From: Salticus scenicus
Lineage: Eukaryota; Arthropoda; Arachnida; Araneae; Salticidae
Length of the DNA: 64,000 nt
Direction of reading: 5' to 3'
NCBI GenBank assembly: GCA_963930645.1
Contig: CAWVNO010000530.1
Location: 186,001 to 250,000, forward strand
Part shown: piece by piece, positions 28,150 to 41,572 of the stretch
Layout: each line of letters begins with the position of its first letter
Numbering within the stretch: the first letter of the stretch is position 1
Made by a program: the position numbers and the translations under genes
The notes under the pieces: generated by a model
Told to the model about the DNA's origin: nothing
Seen by the model: only the letters and a program-made list of their open reading frames with translations
Database searches by the model: none

Positions 28150-28622
28150 GAAATTTAACCAGACTTGGTATTTAGTTGGCCCGTGACATAAACTGAGGCT
28201 GATTAGATTTGGGGATCAATTACTCAACAGGTGGTGCTGTGATCGTATTTTTTCTAAATTTTTAACATGGCAGTATGGGACAAAATTTCGTATAAATGTA
28301 CATAATGGGAGTAATTCTTAACCTGTGATTGTGAAATTAATATGAATTATTGATAATAGTAGTAGTTAATTAGGAAAAAAAATCTCGGTCATCGCTTCCC
28401 CCCCCAGGGGAAAGTACCCCCCGGGGGGGGGGTAAATTTTCAAGATGGGTATCTTTCGAAAGGTCTCGTCAATATCTTTAAAACGAATGGTTGAACTATA
28501 AATATGTGATAATTTAAAACAAAGTTATCGATTTTTTTTTTTTTTTTTTTTAAATATTGTTACTGCGTGAATTTGTATAGGAAAATATAGAAGAAAGTCT
28601 TGTGGTGGCCACAGCATACTAG
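27461..28622. mobile_element. Helentron-like non-autonomous element 1
   Basis: The left end ACTTTCTTCTAT (27462-27473) is inside a 30-bp palindrome. Its inverse ATAGAAGAAAGT sits at 28587-28598, about 24 bp before the 3' end, which reads GGTGGCCACAGCATACTAG and is followed by T. Asymmetric terminal inverted repeats and a hairpin plus CTAG end are Helentron/HINE features. Inside are a (CTGT)n/(GT)n microsatellite at about 27583-27641 and two ~470-bp diverged repeats. No Rep/helicase. Confidence 0.5.
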
Positions 28623-28654
28623 TTTATTTATTGTATTTATGCAGTATTTTTTTT

Positions 28655-31600
28655 TCTTTGATATTAATTCAAGTTTTTTCTTTGATATTAATTCAAGTTA
28701 CACTTTTTGAGCGTGGTGACCGATAAGAAAACAAATTTTTTTCTTTTATTGAATAAATGAGAATATATCCGCAATGAGAATATATCAAAAATATCCGCAA
28801 TCGATTTGTAGGTATCGAAAACCTCGATGTACCAAATTTGAATGATCTAACTCTATTTTTTGAGAAAAGGTATTTTAATAGGTTTTTAAAGGCCTGCAAG
28901 TCGAATGAGGATATTCAAGTTTTTCTTTGATATAATTTCAAGTTACACTTTTTGAGCGTGGTGACCGATAAGAAAACAAATTTTAATAGAGAAAAGGTAT
29001 TTAATAGGTTTTAAAGGCCTGCAAGTCGAATGGGGATATTCAAGTTTTTTCTTTGATATTAATTCAAGTTACACTTTTTGAGCGTGGTGACCGATAAGAA
29101 AACTAATTTTAATAGAGAAAAGGTATTTAATAGGTTTTAAATGCCTGCAAGTCGAATGGGGATATTCAAGTTTTTCCTTTGATATTAATGAATAAGATAA
29201 CAATAATGATAAGAAAACAAATTTTAATAGAAAAAAGGTATTTTAATAGGTTTTAAAGGCTTGCAAGTCGAATGGGGATATTCAAGTTTTTTCTTTGATA
29301 TTAATTTAAGTTACACTTTTTGAGCGTGGTGACCGATAAGAAAACAAGTTTTAATAGAGAAAAGGTATTTAATAGGTTTTAAAGGCCTGCAAGTCGAATG
29401 GGGATATTCAAGTTTTTTCTTTGATATTAATTCAAGTTACACTTTTTGAGCGTGGTGACCGATAAGAAAACAAATTTTAATAGAGAAAAGGTATTTAATA
29501 GGTTTTAAAGGCCTGCAAGTCGAATGGGGATATTCAAGTTTTTCCTTTGATATTAATGAATAAGATAACAATAATGATAAGAAAACAAATTTTAATAGAG
29601 AAAAGGTATTTTAATATGTTTTAAAGGCCTGCAAGTCGAATGGGGATATTCAAGTTTTTTCTTTGATATTAATTCAAGTTACACTTTTTGAGCGTGGTGA
29701 CCGATAAGAAAACAAATTTTAATAGAGAAAAGGTATTTAATAGGTTTTAAAGGCCTGCAAGTCGAATGGGGATATTCAAGTTTTTTCTTTGATATTAATT
29801 CAAGTTACACTTTTTGAGCGTGGTGACCGATAAGAAAACAAATTTTAATAGAGAAAAGGTATTTAATAGGTTTTAAAGGCCTGCAAGTCGAATGGGGATA
29901 TTCAAGTTTTTTCTTTGCTATTAATTCAAGTTACACTTTTTGAGCGTGGTGACCGATAAGAAAACAAATTTTTTTCTTTTATTGAATAAATGAGAATATA
30001 TCCGCAATGAGAATATATCAAAAATGTCCGCAATCGATTTGTAGGTATCGAAAACCTCGATGTACCAAATTTCAATGATCTAACTCTATTTTTTGAAAAA
30101 AGGTATTTTTATAGGTTTTAAAGGCCTGCAAGTCGAATGGGGATATTCAAGTTTTTTCTTTGATATAATTTCAAGTTACACTTTTTGAGCGCGGTGATCG
30201 ATAAGAAAACAAATTTTAATAGAGAAAAGGTATTTAATAGGTTTTAAAGGCCTGCAAGTCGAATGGGGATATTCAAGTTTTTCTTTGATATTAATGAATA
30301 AGATAACAATAATAAGAAAACAAATTTTAGTAGAGAAAAGGTATTTTAATAGGTTTTAAAGGCCTGCAAGTCGAATGGGGATATTCAAGTTTTTTCTTTG
30401 ATATTAATTCAAGTTACACTTTTTGAGCGTGGTGACCGATAAGAAAACAAATTTTAATAGAGAAAAGGTATTTAATAGGTTTTAAAGGCCTGCAAGTAGA
30501 ATGCGGATATTCAAGTTTTTTCTTTGATATTAATTCAAGTTACACTTTTTGAGCGTGGTGACGGATAAGAAAGCAAATTTTAATAGAGAAAAGGTATTTA
30601 ATAGGTTTTAAAGGCCTGCAAGTCGAATGGGGACATTCAAGTTTTTTCTTTGATATTAATGAATAAGATAACAATAATGATAAGATAACAAATTTTAATA
30701 GAGAAAAGGTATTTTAATAGGTTTTAAAGGCCTGCAAGTCGAATGGGGATATTCAATTTTTTTCTTTGATATTAATTCAAGTTACACTTTTTGAGCGTGG
30801 TGACCGATAAGAAAACAAATTTTAATAGAGAAAAGGTATTTAATAGGTTTTAAAGGCCTGCAAGTCGAATGGGGATATTCAAGTTTTTTCTTTGATATTA
30901 ATTCAAGTTACACTTTTTGAGCGTGGTGACCGATATAAAACTAATTTTAATAGAGAAAAGGTATTTAATAGGTTTTAAAGGCCTGCAAGTCGAATGGGGA
31001 TATTCAAGGTTTTTCTTTGATATTAATGAATAAGATAACAATAATGATAAGATAACAATAATGATAAGAAAACAAATTTTAATAGAGAAAAGGTATTTTA
31101 ATAGGTTTTAAAGGCCTGCAAGTCGAATGGGGATATTCAAGTTTTTTCTTTGATATTAATTCAAGTTACACTTTTTGAGCGTGGTGACCGATAAGAAAAC
31201 GAATTTTAATAGAGAAAAGGTATTTAATAGGTTTTAAAGGCCTGCAAGTCGAATGGGGACATTCAAGTTTTTTATTTTTTATATTAATTCAAGTTACACT
31301 TTTTGAGCGTGGTGACCGATAAGAAAACAAATTTTAATAGAGAAAAGGTATTTAATAGGTTTTAAAAACCTGTAAATCGAATGGGGATATTCAAGTTTTT
31401 TCTTTGATATTAATGAATAAGATAACAATAATGATAAGAAAAGAAATTTTAATAGAGAAAAGGTATTTTAATAGGTTTTAAAGGCCTGCAAGTCGAATGG
31501 GGATATTCAAGTTTTTTCTTTGATATTAATTCAAGTTACACTTTTTGAGCGTGGTGACCGATAAGAAAACAAATTTTAATAGAGAAAAGGTATTTAATAG

Positions 31601-31895
31601 GTTTTAAAGGCCTGCAAGTCGAATGGGGATATTCAATTTTTTTCTTTGATATTAATTCAAGTTACACTTTTTGAGCGTGGTGACCGATATAAAACAAATT
31701 TTAATAGAGAAAAGGTATTTAATAGGTTTTAAAGGCCTGCAAGTCGAATGGGGATATTCAAGGTTTTTCTTTGATATTAATGAATAAGATAACAATAATG
31801 ATAAGATAACAATAATGATAAGAAAACAAATTTTAATAGAGAAAAGGTATTTAATAGGTTTTAAAGGCCTGCAAGTCGAATGGAGATATTCAAGT
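28655..31895. repeat. Satellite array with A-A-B higher-order pattern
   Basis: About 25 monomers. Type A (~126 bp) carries TTACACTTTTTGAGCGTGGT and GACCGATAAGAAAACAAATT. Type B (~115 bp) carries ATGAATAAGATAACAATAAT instead. Both end GGCCTGCAAGTCGAATGGGG. From about 29060 the order is A-A-B with a period near 365 bp (B at about 29187, 29550, 30285, 30655, 31020, 31405 and 31775). A long variant with ATTGAATAAATGAGAATATA occurs at 28730 and 29975. No gene. Confidence 0.85.
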
Positions 31896-33394
31896 TTTAT
31901 CTGATCTACTTTATACACAAATTGTACGCGTACAGCTATTCACTGTTGTACATAGATGATAGATATACACCAATATACTTTCTCACAAACAGCTGCTTAT
32001 GTATTCGTCCGATTTCGGAGCAGCTCGTCTCGATCGGTGAGAGTTTCGTACAGCCGAAGTCTACCGAACTGTATTAGGTTTTTTTTTTTCGTTACGGAAT
32101 TTTTCGATTCGGTCGCCGCGCTCAAAGCCCGCGATAAAAGCTATACAATAGCTTAAAAATTTTTAATAAATGTTAGTTCTAAGAATTTTTTGCACAAGAA
32201 GTAACTTTAGGTTAAATGTCTTTTGCTTGAAATAAACTGACTGATTCTTCCTCTGTTCAGGCAAATCCCAAATTTTTATTGATTGTTATTTCTCATCCAT
32301 TTTTGATGTATTAGGAAAAAGATGTGACTAATAAGAAATGAATGCAGCTTGTTTTAAAAATGTGGCGGTAAAAAGTTACCAGTAAGCATATTCCATTCGG
32401 TGTTGGTAGTATCTTTTTTGGCGACTTTATAGAGCGGTACTTTACTATCATTCATTATTATAGGCAAATATCCATTTTCCTTCATTATGATTATTACGTC
32501 ATTAGTTATATAATAAAGATATGGAAGCACTTTGATGCAGACAGCAGTAAATTTTGCTTGTGTAAATAGGGTAATGTGGAGGTATTTGAGTTAATAAAAT
32601 TTAACACGTTCGTCTCTGTGTCATCCAGATATGGGTGATGGATATGCTTTCGTGGGCACCGCACCACCCAAACATGGGTGACGCTCTTCTTGTTCAAGTT
32701 AACACAAGAGCATGGGTGTCAGGACAATGAGGCAAGGGGGGGGGCACATGCCTCCCCCTGGAAAATTCTAATTAGCATTTTTTTCTTTTCCTTTAAAACT
32801 ATGCTATCAGAATTTTATTTTAAAAAAAAAATATTTTTTCTGGTTGTGGCGCCCTTGGAATTTTTTCTGGTGACGCCACTGCATGCGAGTAGTTGCGTCA
32901 TTTTTTATAACGCTAGTAGTCACATGTTGGTCTATTCCTCGCTCTTGTTTAGTATTAGGGGAAAGCCAGTAGAGAAAGATGAGCTGCCTTTAATTCACGC
33001 AAAACTTTTCCCGCAAACCTCTAACCTTTCTGAAAAACTAGAAGTGGGGAAAAAAATAATCAACATTAATAGTCGCGTCACAGTCAAATACCGATTTGAG
33101 AAGTAAAATATTTTTAACTGCTCAAAAAATATCAAGAATGACTTGAAAACAGACTATGTTAGAGAACATCCACTCAAGGTTAGTTACACAGAATTTTCAT
33201 ACTTTATTTTTAAGGGGTGATCTGTTGGGGAAATTTATAATCAGTGGGCGGCAAATAGACCAATATGCGACTACTAATGCATTAATAGGATTTTTAAACG
33301 GAATTTAATGGAATACGCACTGAAATATAAATAAAAAATATACAACATAAAAATACTAAAAATATACACATTATGCTGTACTATTTATATTGTA
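31896..33394. other. Intergenic sequence, no gene recognised
   Basis: Several ORFs of 60-140 codons occur but show no domain, no repeats and no codon pattern that convinces. Only AT-rich spacer is seen. Confidence 0.4.
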
Positions 33395-33580
33395 TCTATA
33401 TTAATAAAATCAGGCTTTTGTCTGTAAATTTGTTAGAATCGAAAAATTTTGCGATATATACACCATGAAAGGCAAAAATGACTTCAGAAAATTTTGCCTA
33501 TGTGTCATCGTGTCTGTATGTTGCTTTCTTTGTCCGGGCATCACGCAAGAATGGCTGGACGGAATTCAACGGCGCTTGGC

Positions 33581-34001
33581 AGGAATTTAGTTGTTGTTGT
33601 TGTTGTTGTTGTCGTGTGCCACTCGGAAATTCCGAGCCCCGGTAGTGGAACTACCGGACTTATTTTAAGGCAAGAGGGTTGCGTCTTCCGTTATTAGGAA
33701 CGCCTCATAGGGAGGAAGTACGACTTCTAGTTCCATAAGCTGGTGAAAGATGGCAGCACCAGCCAAACTCGAATTTTGATCCGGATCAGAGCGAGTTTTG
33801 ACCCATGTTCCGGTACCCCCAGAGGTATAATTTTTGATGGGAACTTGGAGGACTTTGCGACCACGGCGGAATTTAACGTGCACCAGTCGCCATTAGCGTA
33901 CACGACGGTCTTCGGCCGGCTCGAGGACCGAACCCGCAATCTTTCGATCACGAACTCGCTGCTCTTACCAACCAGGCTACCGCGGCCCAAGGAATTTAGT
34001 T
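33581..34001 (-). mobile_element. tRNA-derived SINE with target-site duplication
   Basis: On the minus strand the element starts at 33989 with GGGCCGCGGTAGCCTGGTTG (A box region, 33965-33979) and has GGTTCGGTCCT (B box, 33924-33934), so its head derives from a tRNA. The tail is a (CAA)n run at about 33591-33612. AGGAATTTAGTT occurs on both sides (33581-33592 and 33990-34001) as a 12-bp target duplication. It is inserted in the Helitron at 33395. Confidence 0.85.
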
Positions 34002-34049
34002 CTTCACCCAATTTAAAATTATATCTATCAACTTTTCTGAAATCCCCCC

Positions 34050-34650
34050 CCCCCCCGTTACCCCCTGGAGGGGAAAAGTCAAAAACACGTTTGTCTGGGT
34101 ATCACTTGAGAACAGCTGGATAGACTTCAACAGCGCTTATCAGGAATTTAGGTCCCTACCCAACTTAAAATTATATCTATCAGCTTTTCAGAAATCCCCC
34201 CCCCGTTACCCCCTGGAGGGGAAAAGTCAAAAACACGTTTGTCCGGGTATCACTTGAGAACAGCTGGATAGACTTCAACAGCGCGTATCAGGAATTTAGG
34301 TCCCTACCCAACTTAAAATTATATCTATCAGCTTTTCAGAAATCCCCCCCCCGTTACCCCCTGGAGGGGAAAAGTCAAAAACACGTTTGTCCGGGTATCA
34401 CTTGAGAACAGCTGGATAGACTTCAACAGCGCTTATCAGGAATTTAGGTCCCTACCCAACTTAAAATTATATCTATCAGCTTTTCAGAAATCCCCCCCCC
34501 GTTACCCCCTGGAGGGGAAAAGTCAAAAACACGTTTGTCCGGGTATCACTTGAGAACAGCTGGATAGACTTCAACAGCGCTTATCAGGAATTTAGGTCCC
34601 TACCCAACTTAAAATTATATCTATCAGCTTTTCAGAAATTGCCCCGCATT
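34050..34650. repeat. ~148-bp tandem repeats inside the Helitron, about 5 copies
   Basis: CCCGTTACCCCCTGGAGGGG recurs at about 34056, 34204, 34353 and 34500, with a variant at 34645. It is followed by AAACACGTTTGTCCGGGTAT. Each unit has a small C-run/G-run hairpin. A single unit is seen in the sister Helitron near 40455. Confidence 0.8.
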
Positions 34651-36148
34651 CCCCCCTGGGGGGCAAAAGACAAAAACACGTTTATACGGGTGTCACTTGA
34701 GAATGGCTGGACGGAATTCAACGGCGCTTGGCAAGAATTTAGGTCCTTACCCAACTTAAAATTATATCTATCAACTTTTCCGAAATTCTCCCTCCCCCCC
34801 CCCCATTGGCAAAAGACAAAAACACGTTTGTAAGCATAACTCGGCTCTTAATTACTTCACAATAAAGAAATTCCACATGGAGAGACTAGACATGAGTATA
34901 AATGAAACATTATCTGCAATTTAGGAATTTTTGATTTTTAAGGGAATGAAGGGGGAAAATCGAGTTTTGGCAGATAACTTAGAAAATTCCTGATTTGCGT
35001 AGAACTCTACCAAAAATGGAACAAATATGTTGAAAAAGGCTATGCGACTTTCTTACGATATTTCCTAAAACACATTTTTGATTTTTTGTGATCTACCATT
35101 TTTTTTTCCTTTGGGGAAAGGGGGGGGGATGTGTTACAAAGGGCAAATTCGAGACACCCTTTTTAGCGCTGAATTAGTCCTAGGAAATTTATAAAAGCTG
35201 CGGTCATGAAGTTTGGTTCTTGGATTGTTTATATGCATCCGACACCTAAAGAAACCAGATTTATCGAAATACCCCTTTCCCCCAGGGGGACAGGAAGCAA
35301 AAAAAAAAAAAAAAAAGACGTTTGTAAGCATAACTCTGCCCCAAATTACTTCATGGTGAAGAAATTGCACATGATGAGACTAGACTTAAGTATAAATAAA
35401 ACATTATGTATGATTTTAGAATTCTTGATTCTTAAAAGGAGAGAGGGGAAGAATCATTTTTCACGCTGGAAATTTCAGAAATTCCGGATTTCTTAGTAGA
35501 GCTCTACTAAAGATGTTACAAAAGTATTGAAAACAGCCATGTGTCTTTTTTAGAATATTTTCAAAAACACATTTTCGTTTTTTTATTATTTTCAATTTTT
35601 TTTTTGAAGGGGGGGGGGGGGGTTGCAAATTCAAGAAACCCCTTTTAGCGCTAAATTTGTTTTATTAAATCTATGGGATGGGATCTATGATCAGGAAATT
35701 TGGTGCGCAAATTGTTTATATGTATTCGACACTTATTGTAGCGAGATTTTATGAAATTTGCCCACTTACCCCCTTGGGGTCGGGGTGTGTGTGTGTGTGC
35801 AATAAACATGCGTAAAAGCACGTTATTCTGTTTGAATTCGCTTTACATTATCTTATAATGATGAGTTTTGGTGCATGGATGTTGAATAGGTGTACGCATT
35901 ATGTACAGTGAGATTTTGCAAAACTTCTAACTTAGCCACTGGGGAACGGGAAGTAAGAAGCGGGTAAGTTGATGCCGTAGGCAGTGTGGACCCGGAATCC
36001 CTACGTTGCGAGCAGAAAAAATCTCTACGAAATACAGAGGAAACTTACTTAGGTTAACTTACTTTTTTACTCAGGTTATTAATAATAATATGGAATTTTG
36101 ACAACTCATTTAAATATAGTGCTCAGCGAAGCGGGCAAAGCCTGCTAG

Positions 36149-36930
36149 TTAATTTATATTTAGGAAAACATATTACATGCATAGTGTTCGTTAAAACACT
36201 CTAAGCACATTTGAGGTGATTCTGGACAATAGAAACAATCAGGTCACATATATAGTGTTTTCTTTTACATTTTTCTTTGCTTCTTGGCATTTGGCAGTTT
36301 GCTTCCTCTTCTGGTAACATAGAGCGCACACGTACATGCTTCTTATAGGTTCGCTTTTCTGATTCTTACAAATCTATGAAGGGACACTTCCTTGTTTTAC
36401 TTCTATTATTGTCGGGCATAGCGTTTTCTGAGGATAACCATGTTATAAAAAAAAGTTTCTGAAATTTTCTTTTTTTGTGGCTCTCTGGTACATGTCATCT
36501 CCAACGATCAAATTTGTGCCCAGTGAGAAACTCAGCTGAATCATGCTGGGCGATGAACGTGTTAATAATGGTGTGGGTCTGAGTGAGGTACCTTTAATCT
36601 CAGTGGCAGAAAGTTTTGTAGCTGTCTGCGACAGGCTTTTAAAATTTCATAATCTGTCTGCAAATTTTGCATGTAATTACGGGAGAAAATGGCTTACACT
36701 CAAAGCCTGAAAACTGATGAGAGGGGGGGGGGGGTAACATCACCGGTGATCTCATGCAACAATGCACGAAGGCAGTAGGGACCCGGTGTGAGTGTTTACC
36801 TGATCACGATTTTTTTTCTTCTTTTCCTAAGGGTAATGTTAATGAGTGGTAAGATGCAATTTTGAGAATTCATTCATTATAGTGATTCATTTAAAAATAC
36901 TGACCCGGGCTAGCGGGCGAAGCTCGCTAG
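36149..36930 (+). mobile_element. 3' part of a second, diverged Helitron
   Basis: Ends GCGGGCGAAGCTCGCTAG at 36930, followed by T. It shares GGGACCCGG-type sequence with the 3' parts of the other Helitrons. No matching 5' end is recognised. Confidence 0.35.
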
Positions 36931-39320
36931 TGTGAGATAAAATCCATTTCGCAAATCAGGATTACAATTCTCTCTTATACATTGTATAAGGAAGTAAAAA
37001 GAGATTGTATATAAGTAAAATTTTAACGTATTTCAAATGTTATTTTAATTATGTTTTCGATGCATTAGATATATACTGTCAAACCTTATTAACATGAACT
37101 GTTTCCACTATCCCCACCAAAATGAAGATTGGTTACTGATAACATGAAGAATTTTTTTTTTCCTCTCGAGATTCACATTAACAAGGTTCATCTGTATTAG
37201 GGTAGTATGCATTTTAAAAATATATATATATATATTTTTAATGTTATGATTGATAGACTATTTTGATTCATTTTCAGAACATCTATAAATCGGTAATCAG
37301 GCAACAACTGTTTCCTGCTGATGCTTCAGCTGGGAACTGAAATTGAGCACTCTGCTTATTGTGTATCGCTGAGCTACCCTGTTAGATACCAGCTCAGCAT
37401 TTCCCATATAATATCTGTTTAAGTACCCGAGTTAAATTCTCAGTTCTGTCATTTTTCATATAGTTGGTATAAAAAATTTATCCTTACATGCTAATGGATA
37501 TTATGTAGGAAATGCGGAGTTGGTAATTAGAAAGTCAGTTGCTGACCAGAAGCCGAACTCATGTTATTCTATGGGGAAATTTGTTTCCATAATTACTCAT
37601 TGCTTAATGCATTTTTTAATTACGTATTCATGTTGTGAAAATATATAACCGTTCAATTAGTATTACTTTATTGTGAAAACTAGTAGTAGTATGGTTCTAG
37701 AATTTCTGAAGGTGAAAACAGAATTTAAGGTAAAAAAAAATAATAATCATATTAACAAAACATGACCCTTCGTCAGGCGAATACAGTAGGCATGAGTGTT
37801 TGTTTGCAGCACTCTTTGTCTACTTGACAAAAGATCATGTTTTCTTTCAACCCAAAATAATTTTTGTGAATGAAAGCGTTTTATGGTGTTTATTCAAAGT
37901 TTTGTATATAATTGCTTTTTAACGTCAGTTTTGTGGTGCGGTTTTTTTTGTTTTTTGGAAAAGATACTAAAAGCTCTCATTTGAAGATATATGTCAAGTA
38001 TAAAAATATAGATACAATGGTTTTGTATGTTCACTTTTTGTAATATTATGGATTACGTAGAAAATTATAACTGTAACATTTATATAGTTTATGAATTTTA
38101 GGCTTATTTAACCTTTTTACAATTTGGAACATCAAATTAAAACTTATAGCACACATATTTAAAAGATGACTTGATTTTTTTTAAAAACAGAAGGAACATT
38201 TCTATCACTAGTTGGTAACTGTACAAAAAATCTTAAAAATCATCATTTTCATAAATATATACATATTTTATCAAGTTGTTTAATTATTCTTATTGTAAAT
38301 AACTGCTACACATTTAACTTAACTGTCTGATTAGTCAATTTTTTTATTTATGATATATATTTATAGTTGAAAAAGTACAAGCCACATTCTTTCTCTATTA
38401 GTATTAGTGCTGTAATTGGGTTTTGAAAAATAAAAATATTTTACCAAACAATAATGCATATGTATAATAAATAGCTGCAGCTATTTCATTATATTTAAAT
38501 TCAATATTAGCTGTTAGTAAGTTTTAAATTTAAAATTTTGCTATTAAAAATGTTATTAATGTTTCTCTTTCAGGCTACAATGTTTTAATTCAAGGCTAAT
38601 TGGTTATTGCTATTTGACAGTAAAATATTTTTATTCTCCAAAACTCATTTTCAACACTAACAATAAAGTTGTATATTTTCAGCTATAGAGTTTTATATAA
38701 AATAAATTATTGACTAATCAGGCTTTTACAATCAAATGCAATTGCTGTTATTTACAATAAAAAGAATATTTATGGTTTACTACACCGAATTATAAAGTTA
38801 CTACCTACACAGAATAAATAGATAATAGAATAAATAATTGACTAATCGGGTTTTTATTTACAATGAGAAGAATATTTATCCAAATAATATCATACCAGAT
38901 TGTAAAGTTTTAACGAATAGTATAGTCATCTCATTAAATAATAGAACATATTATTCTGTATTATAAATAAACAATTACATGTATTACGTTCAATTTACAT
39001 TAAATAAGCCTAACATTTATAAAATATACAAATGTTACAATTATAATTTTCTGCATAATCCATAATAATATTACAATGTTGAACATTTAATCTTCTTACA
39101 TGAATATACAAAACCATAACATAACATATTTTTACACTTACATTTATCTTCCAATGAGAGCTTTAAGTATCATTTCCGAGCAAAGAAGAGCTTCGCTATT
39201 TTGGATACTATTTAATTCATATTGTAGATTAATGAAGTGTTGTAATAAATGTTTCATGAATGATTATTACCACAGACAAATATATCCTTGTCTGTGACTA
39301 TTACTTTCTTCGATAACACT
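36931..39320. other. AT-rich interior of the TIR element, no gene
   Basis: Long AT-rich stretch with (AT)n runs and partial repeats such as GACTAATC at 38712 and 38841. No ORF with coding character. Confidence 0.45.
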
Positions 39321-39594
39321 GGATGACAGCGGCCATGTTTTTCGAGGCGATAGTGAACCTGCGATCGAGTTGTGAGAGCTCCGAGGCAGTCACAAATTTC
39401 CCCCTCATCGCTCACAACTTTGCGACCAGTTTTGTAAACAAATGTTGCGTTTGGATTGAAACACAGCCAGATTTGTGATTGTTTACCTATTTGTGATCAC
39501 AATGTTTCAGTCTGGATGTAACGGTACAGCCAAAGAATATAGAATAGAGTAGTAGAAGTTCTTTGGTAGAGCCCTCGATTTACAGAGTAGCGAC

Positions 39595-40195
39595 AGGCTT
39601 TTCTCTTTGCCGCTCGCTCTCGGATTGGTCAAGAAGGGTAAGTGACGTCACGGGAGCCATTTTGTGGTAAGTGATTCTTAGCCATTGCATGTGTATTAAA
39701 GAGATCACTTTCGTTTTAGATAATTAAAATTTAAAAGATGACATTGAAAACCTTTTTTCTATAATAATGATCAAAAATTCAGTTCCTGATTGTAAAGAGT
39801 TTAAAAGAGGACTAAGAATTATTATTTTGGCTCAGTTTTTTTATGGTGGTGTGAAGGGAAGTTATGAGTTTGATGAAAATTCTGAAAAGGATACTGTTCA
39901 TATTTTCATGAATTTAAATCCGAGAAGGAAAATAAAGAAAATATAGAAAAAGAAAATACTTTGGAAAGAAAACTTTTCTTTCATAAAATTTTCAGAAAAT
40001 CAAGTATAGAAATTTTCTCCAATACTATAGAAGTAAATGATATTTCAGAAAATATTTTTTAGAAAAACTGTGTATCGACATCAGTTTTGAAAAACATTTT
40101 TTACAAACAATTAATATCTGGGGACATATAAAATCATAGTGACTTGAACATAAGAAAAGGCTAAAAAAATGTTTCATATAACCTTGCTGGATGTA
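39595..40195. other. End region of the TIR element, no gene
   Basis: GC-rich start with GTGACGTCAC near 39641-39650, then AT-rich sequence. No coding signal. Confidence 0.4.
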
Positions 40196-41439
40196 TCTAT
40201 ATTAATAAAATCAGACTTTTGTCTGTAAATTTGTCGGAATCGAAAAATTTTGCGATATCTTCACGTTTCACACCCCATGAAAGCCGAAAATGACTTCAGA
40301 AAATTTTGCCTGTGTGTGTGTGTGTGTCATCGTGTCCGTATGTCGCTTTTTTTGTCCGGGCATCACTTGAGAACGGCAGGACGGAATTCAACGGCGCTTG
40401 GCAGGGATTAAGGTCTTCACCCAACTTAAAATTATATCTATCAGCTTTTCAGAAATTCCCCCCCGTTCTCCCCTGGGGGGGGGGGTAAAAGACTAAAACA
40501 CGCTTGTCCGGGCATCACTCCAGAACGGCTGGACGGAATTCAACGGCGCTTGGCAGAAACTTAGGTCTTCACCCAACTTAAAATTATATCTATAGAAATT
40601 TTCAAAATTCTGATTAGTGTTTAAACTGTGGGTAAAAAACGCCTGCGCATGCGCCATAAATATTTTTTCAATAAAACGCTTTGAATGAAAAAATAAAATG
40701 CAAAAATAAATTTTTAAGATAAAGACTTTTTTATTCGCGTGATTCGCACTACAAATTATGAAAAGATTGAAATGAAGTTTTGACATCTGAGTTTCATACT
40801 TTAGTTAATTTTAAAACATCTAATTGTCGTATCGAAAAACTGTTTACACCCCAGGATTCAGAAAAATAACCTCTTTCATTTGGTACTGAATTTGTAACGA
40901 TAGGTCTGATACTTCTAATTTATTTTCCCGTTTTTCCGTTGCCACTTAAATTTCATACTTTAGTTATTTTTTAAAAATCTAACTGTCGCATCGAAAAACT
41001 ATTTGCACCCCTGGATTCAGAAAAATCACCCCTTTCATTTGGTATCAAATTTATAAATATAGGTCTGATATTTCTAATTTATTTTACCCTTTTTCCGTTT
41101 TCAACGCGGATTCGGTAAAGGGTTTTATATTTATAAATATGCATTTATATATATTTTTATTTTCGTGAAATAAAATGAAATATTTTTTATTTCACGTGAA
41201 TAATAATAAAAATTAGAGAGAAAAATACCTACAAAAGTTGGTGATTTTTTTTTTTTTAATGAGGAATTTGCACGTAGATAGATATATTCATAGAGATATT
41301 TGGCATTAGTTTAATATTTTTATTTAATGAGGCAGTACTTTTCTTTCCTGCAGTAAAACAAAATTTTTTGTTGTTATTATGTACCTTATGAGGTTTTTTT
41401 TTTATGTTCTCCCATTAATTGTAAATGATTATAATTTGG

Positions 41440-41572
41440 ATTTTATTAAGATTTTTTATTTTTATTTTGTAAATATCAGAAAAGATTTTTTATTTTATTT
41501 TATTATTTTATTTTATTTTATTATTTTATTTTATTTTATTATTTTATTTTATTTTATTTATTTATTTATTTT
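41440..41572. repeat. (TTTTA)n microsatellite
   Basis: TTTTATTTTATTATTTTATT-type repeats, about 100 bp. Confidence 0.8.

Larger units (their letters stand above)
33395..36148 (+). mobile_element. Non-autonomous Helitron 1
   Basis: The 5' end TCTATATTAATAAAATCAGG follows an A. The 3' end GCGGGCAAAGCCTGCTAG (hairpin plus CTAG) is followed by T. These are Helitron hallmarks (insertion between A and T, no TSD). The same two ends delimit 40196-44220. The interior has short CCCC/GGGG palindromes, tandem repeats and a SINE. No Rep/helicase ORF. Confidence 0.65.
26493..39521. mobile_element. 13.0-kb TIR element without a visible transposase
   Basis: TTACATCCAGACTG at 26493-26506 is matched inverted at 39508-39521, and CGG flanks both sides (26490-26492, 39522-39524), a possible 3-bp target duplication. 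Both ends carry subterminal copies of a TTTGTGATC-like motif in both orientations (for example 26532-26560 and 39475-39505), typical of transposase binding sites. The interior has only nested repeats and no transposase, so it is non-autonomous or a composite. The superfamily is not clear to me. Confidence 0.6.

Noticed and set aside
26493..39521. Maverick/Polinton
   Set aside because: Length and TIRs suggest it, but there is no polymerase, integrase or capsid ORF and the flanks are not 6-bp duplications.
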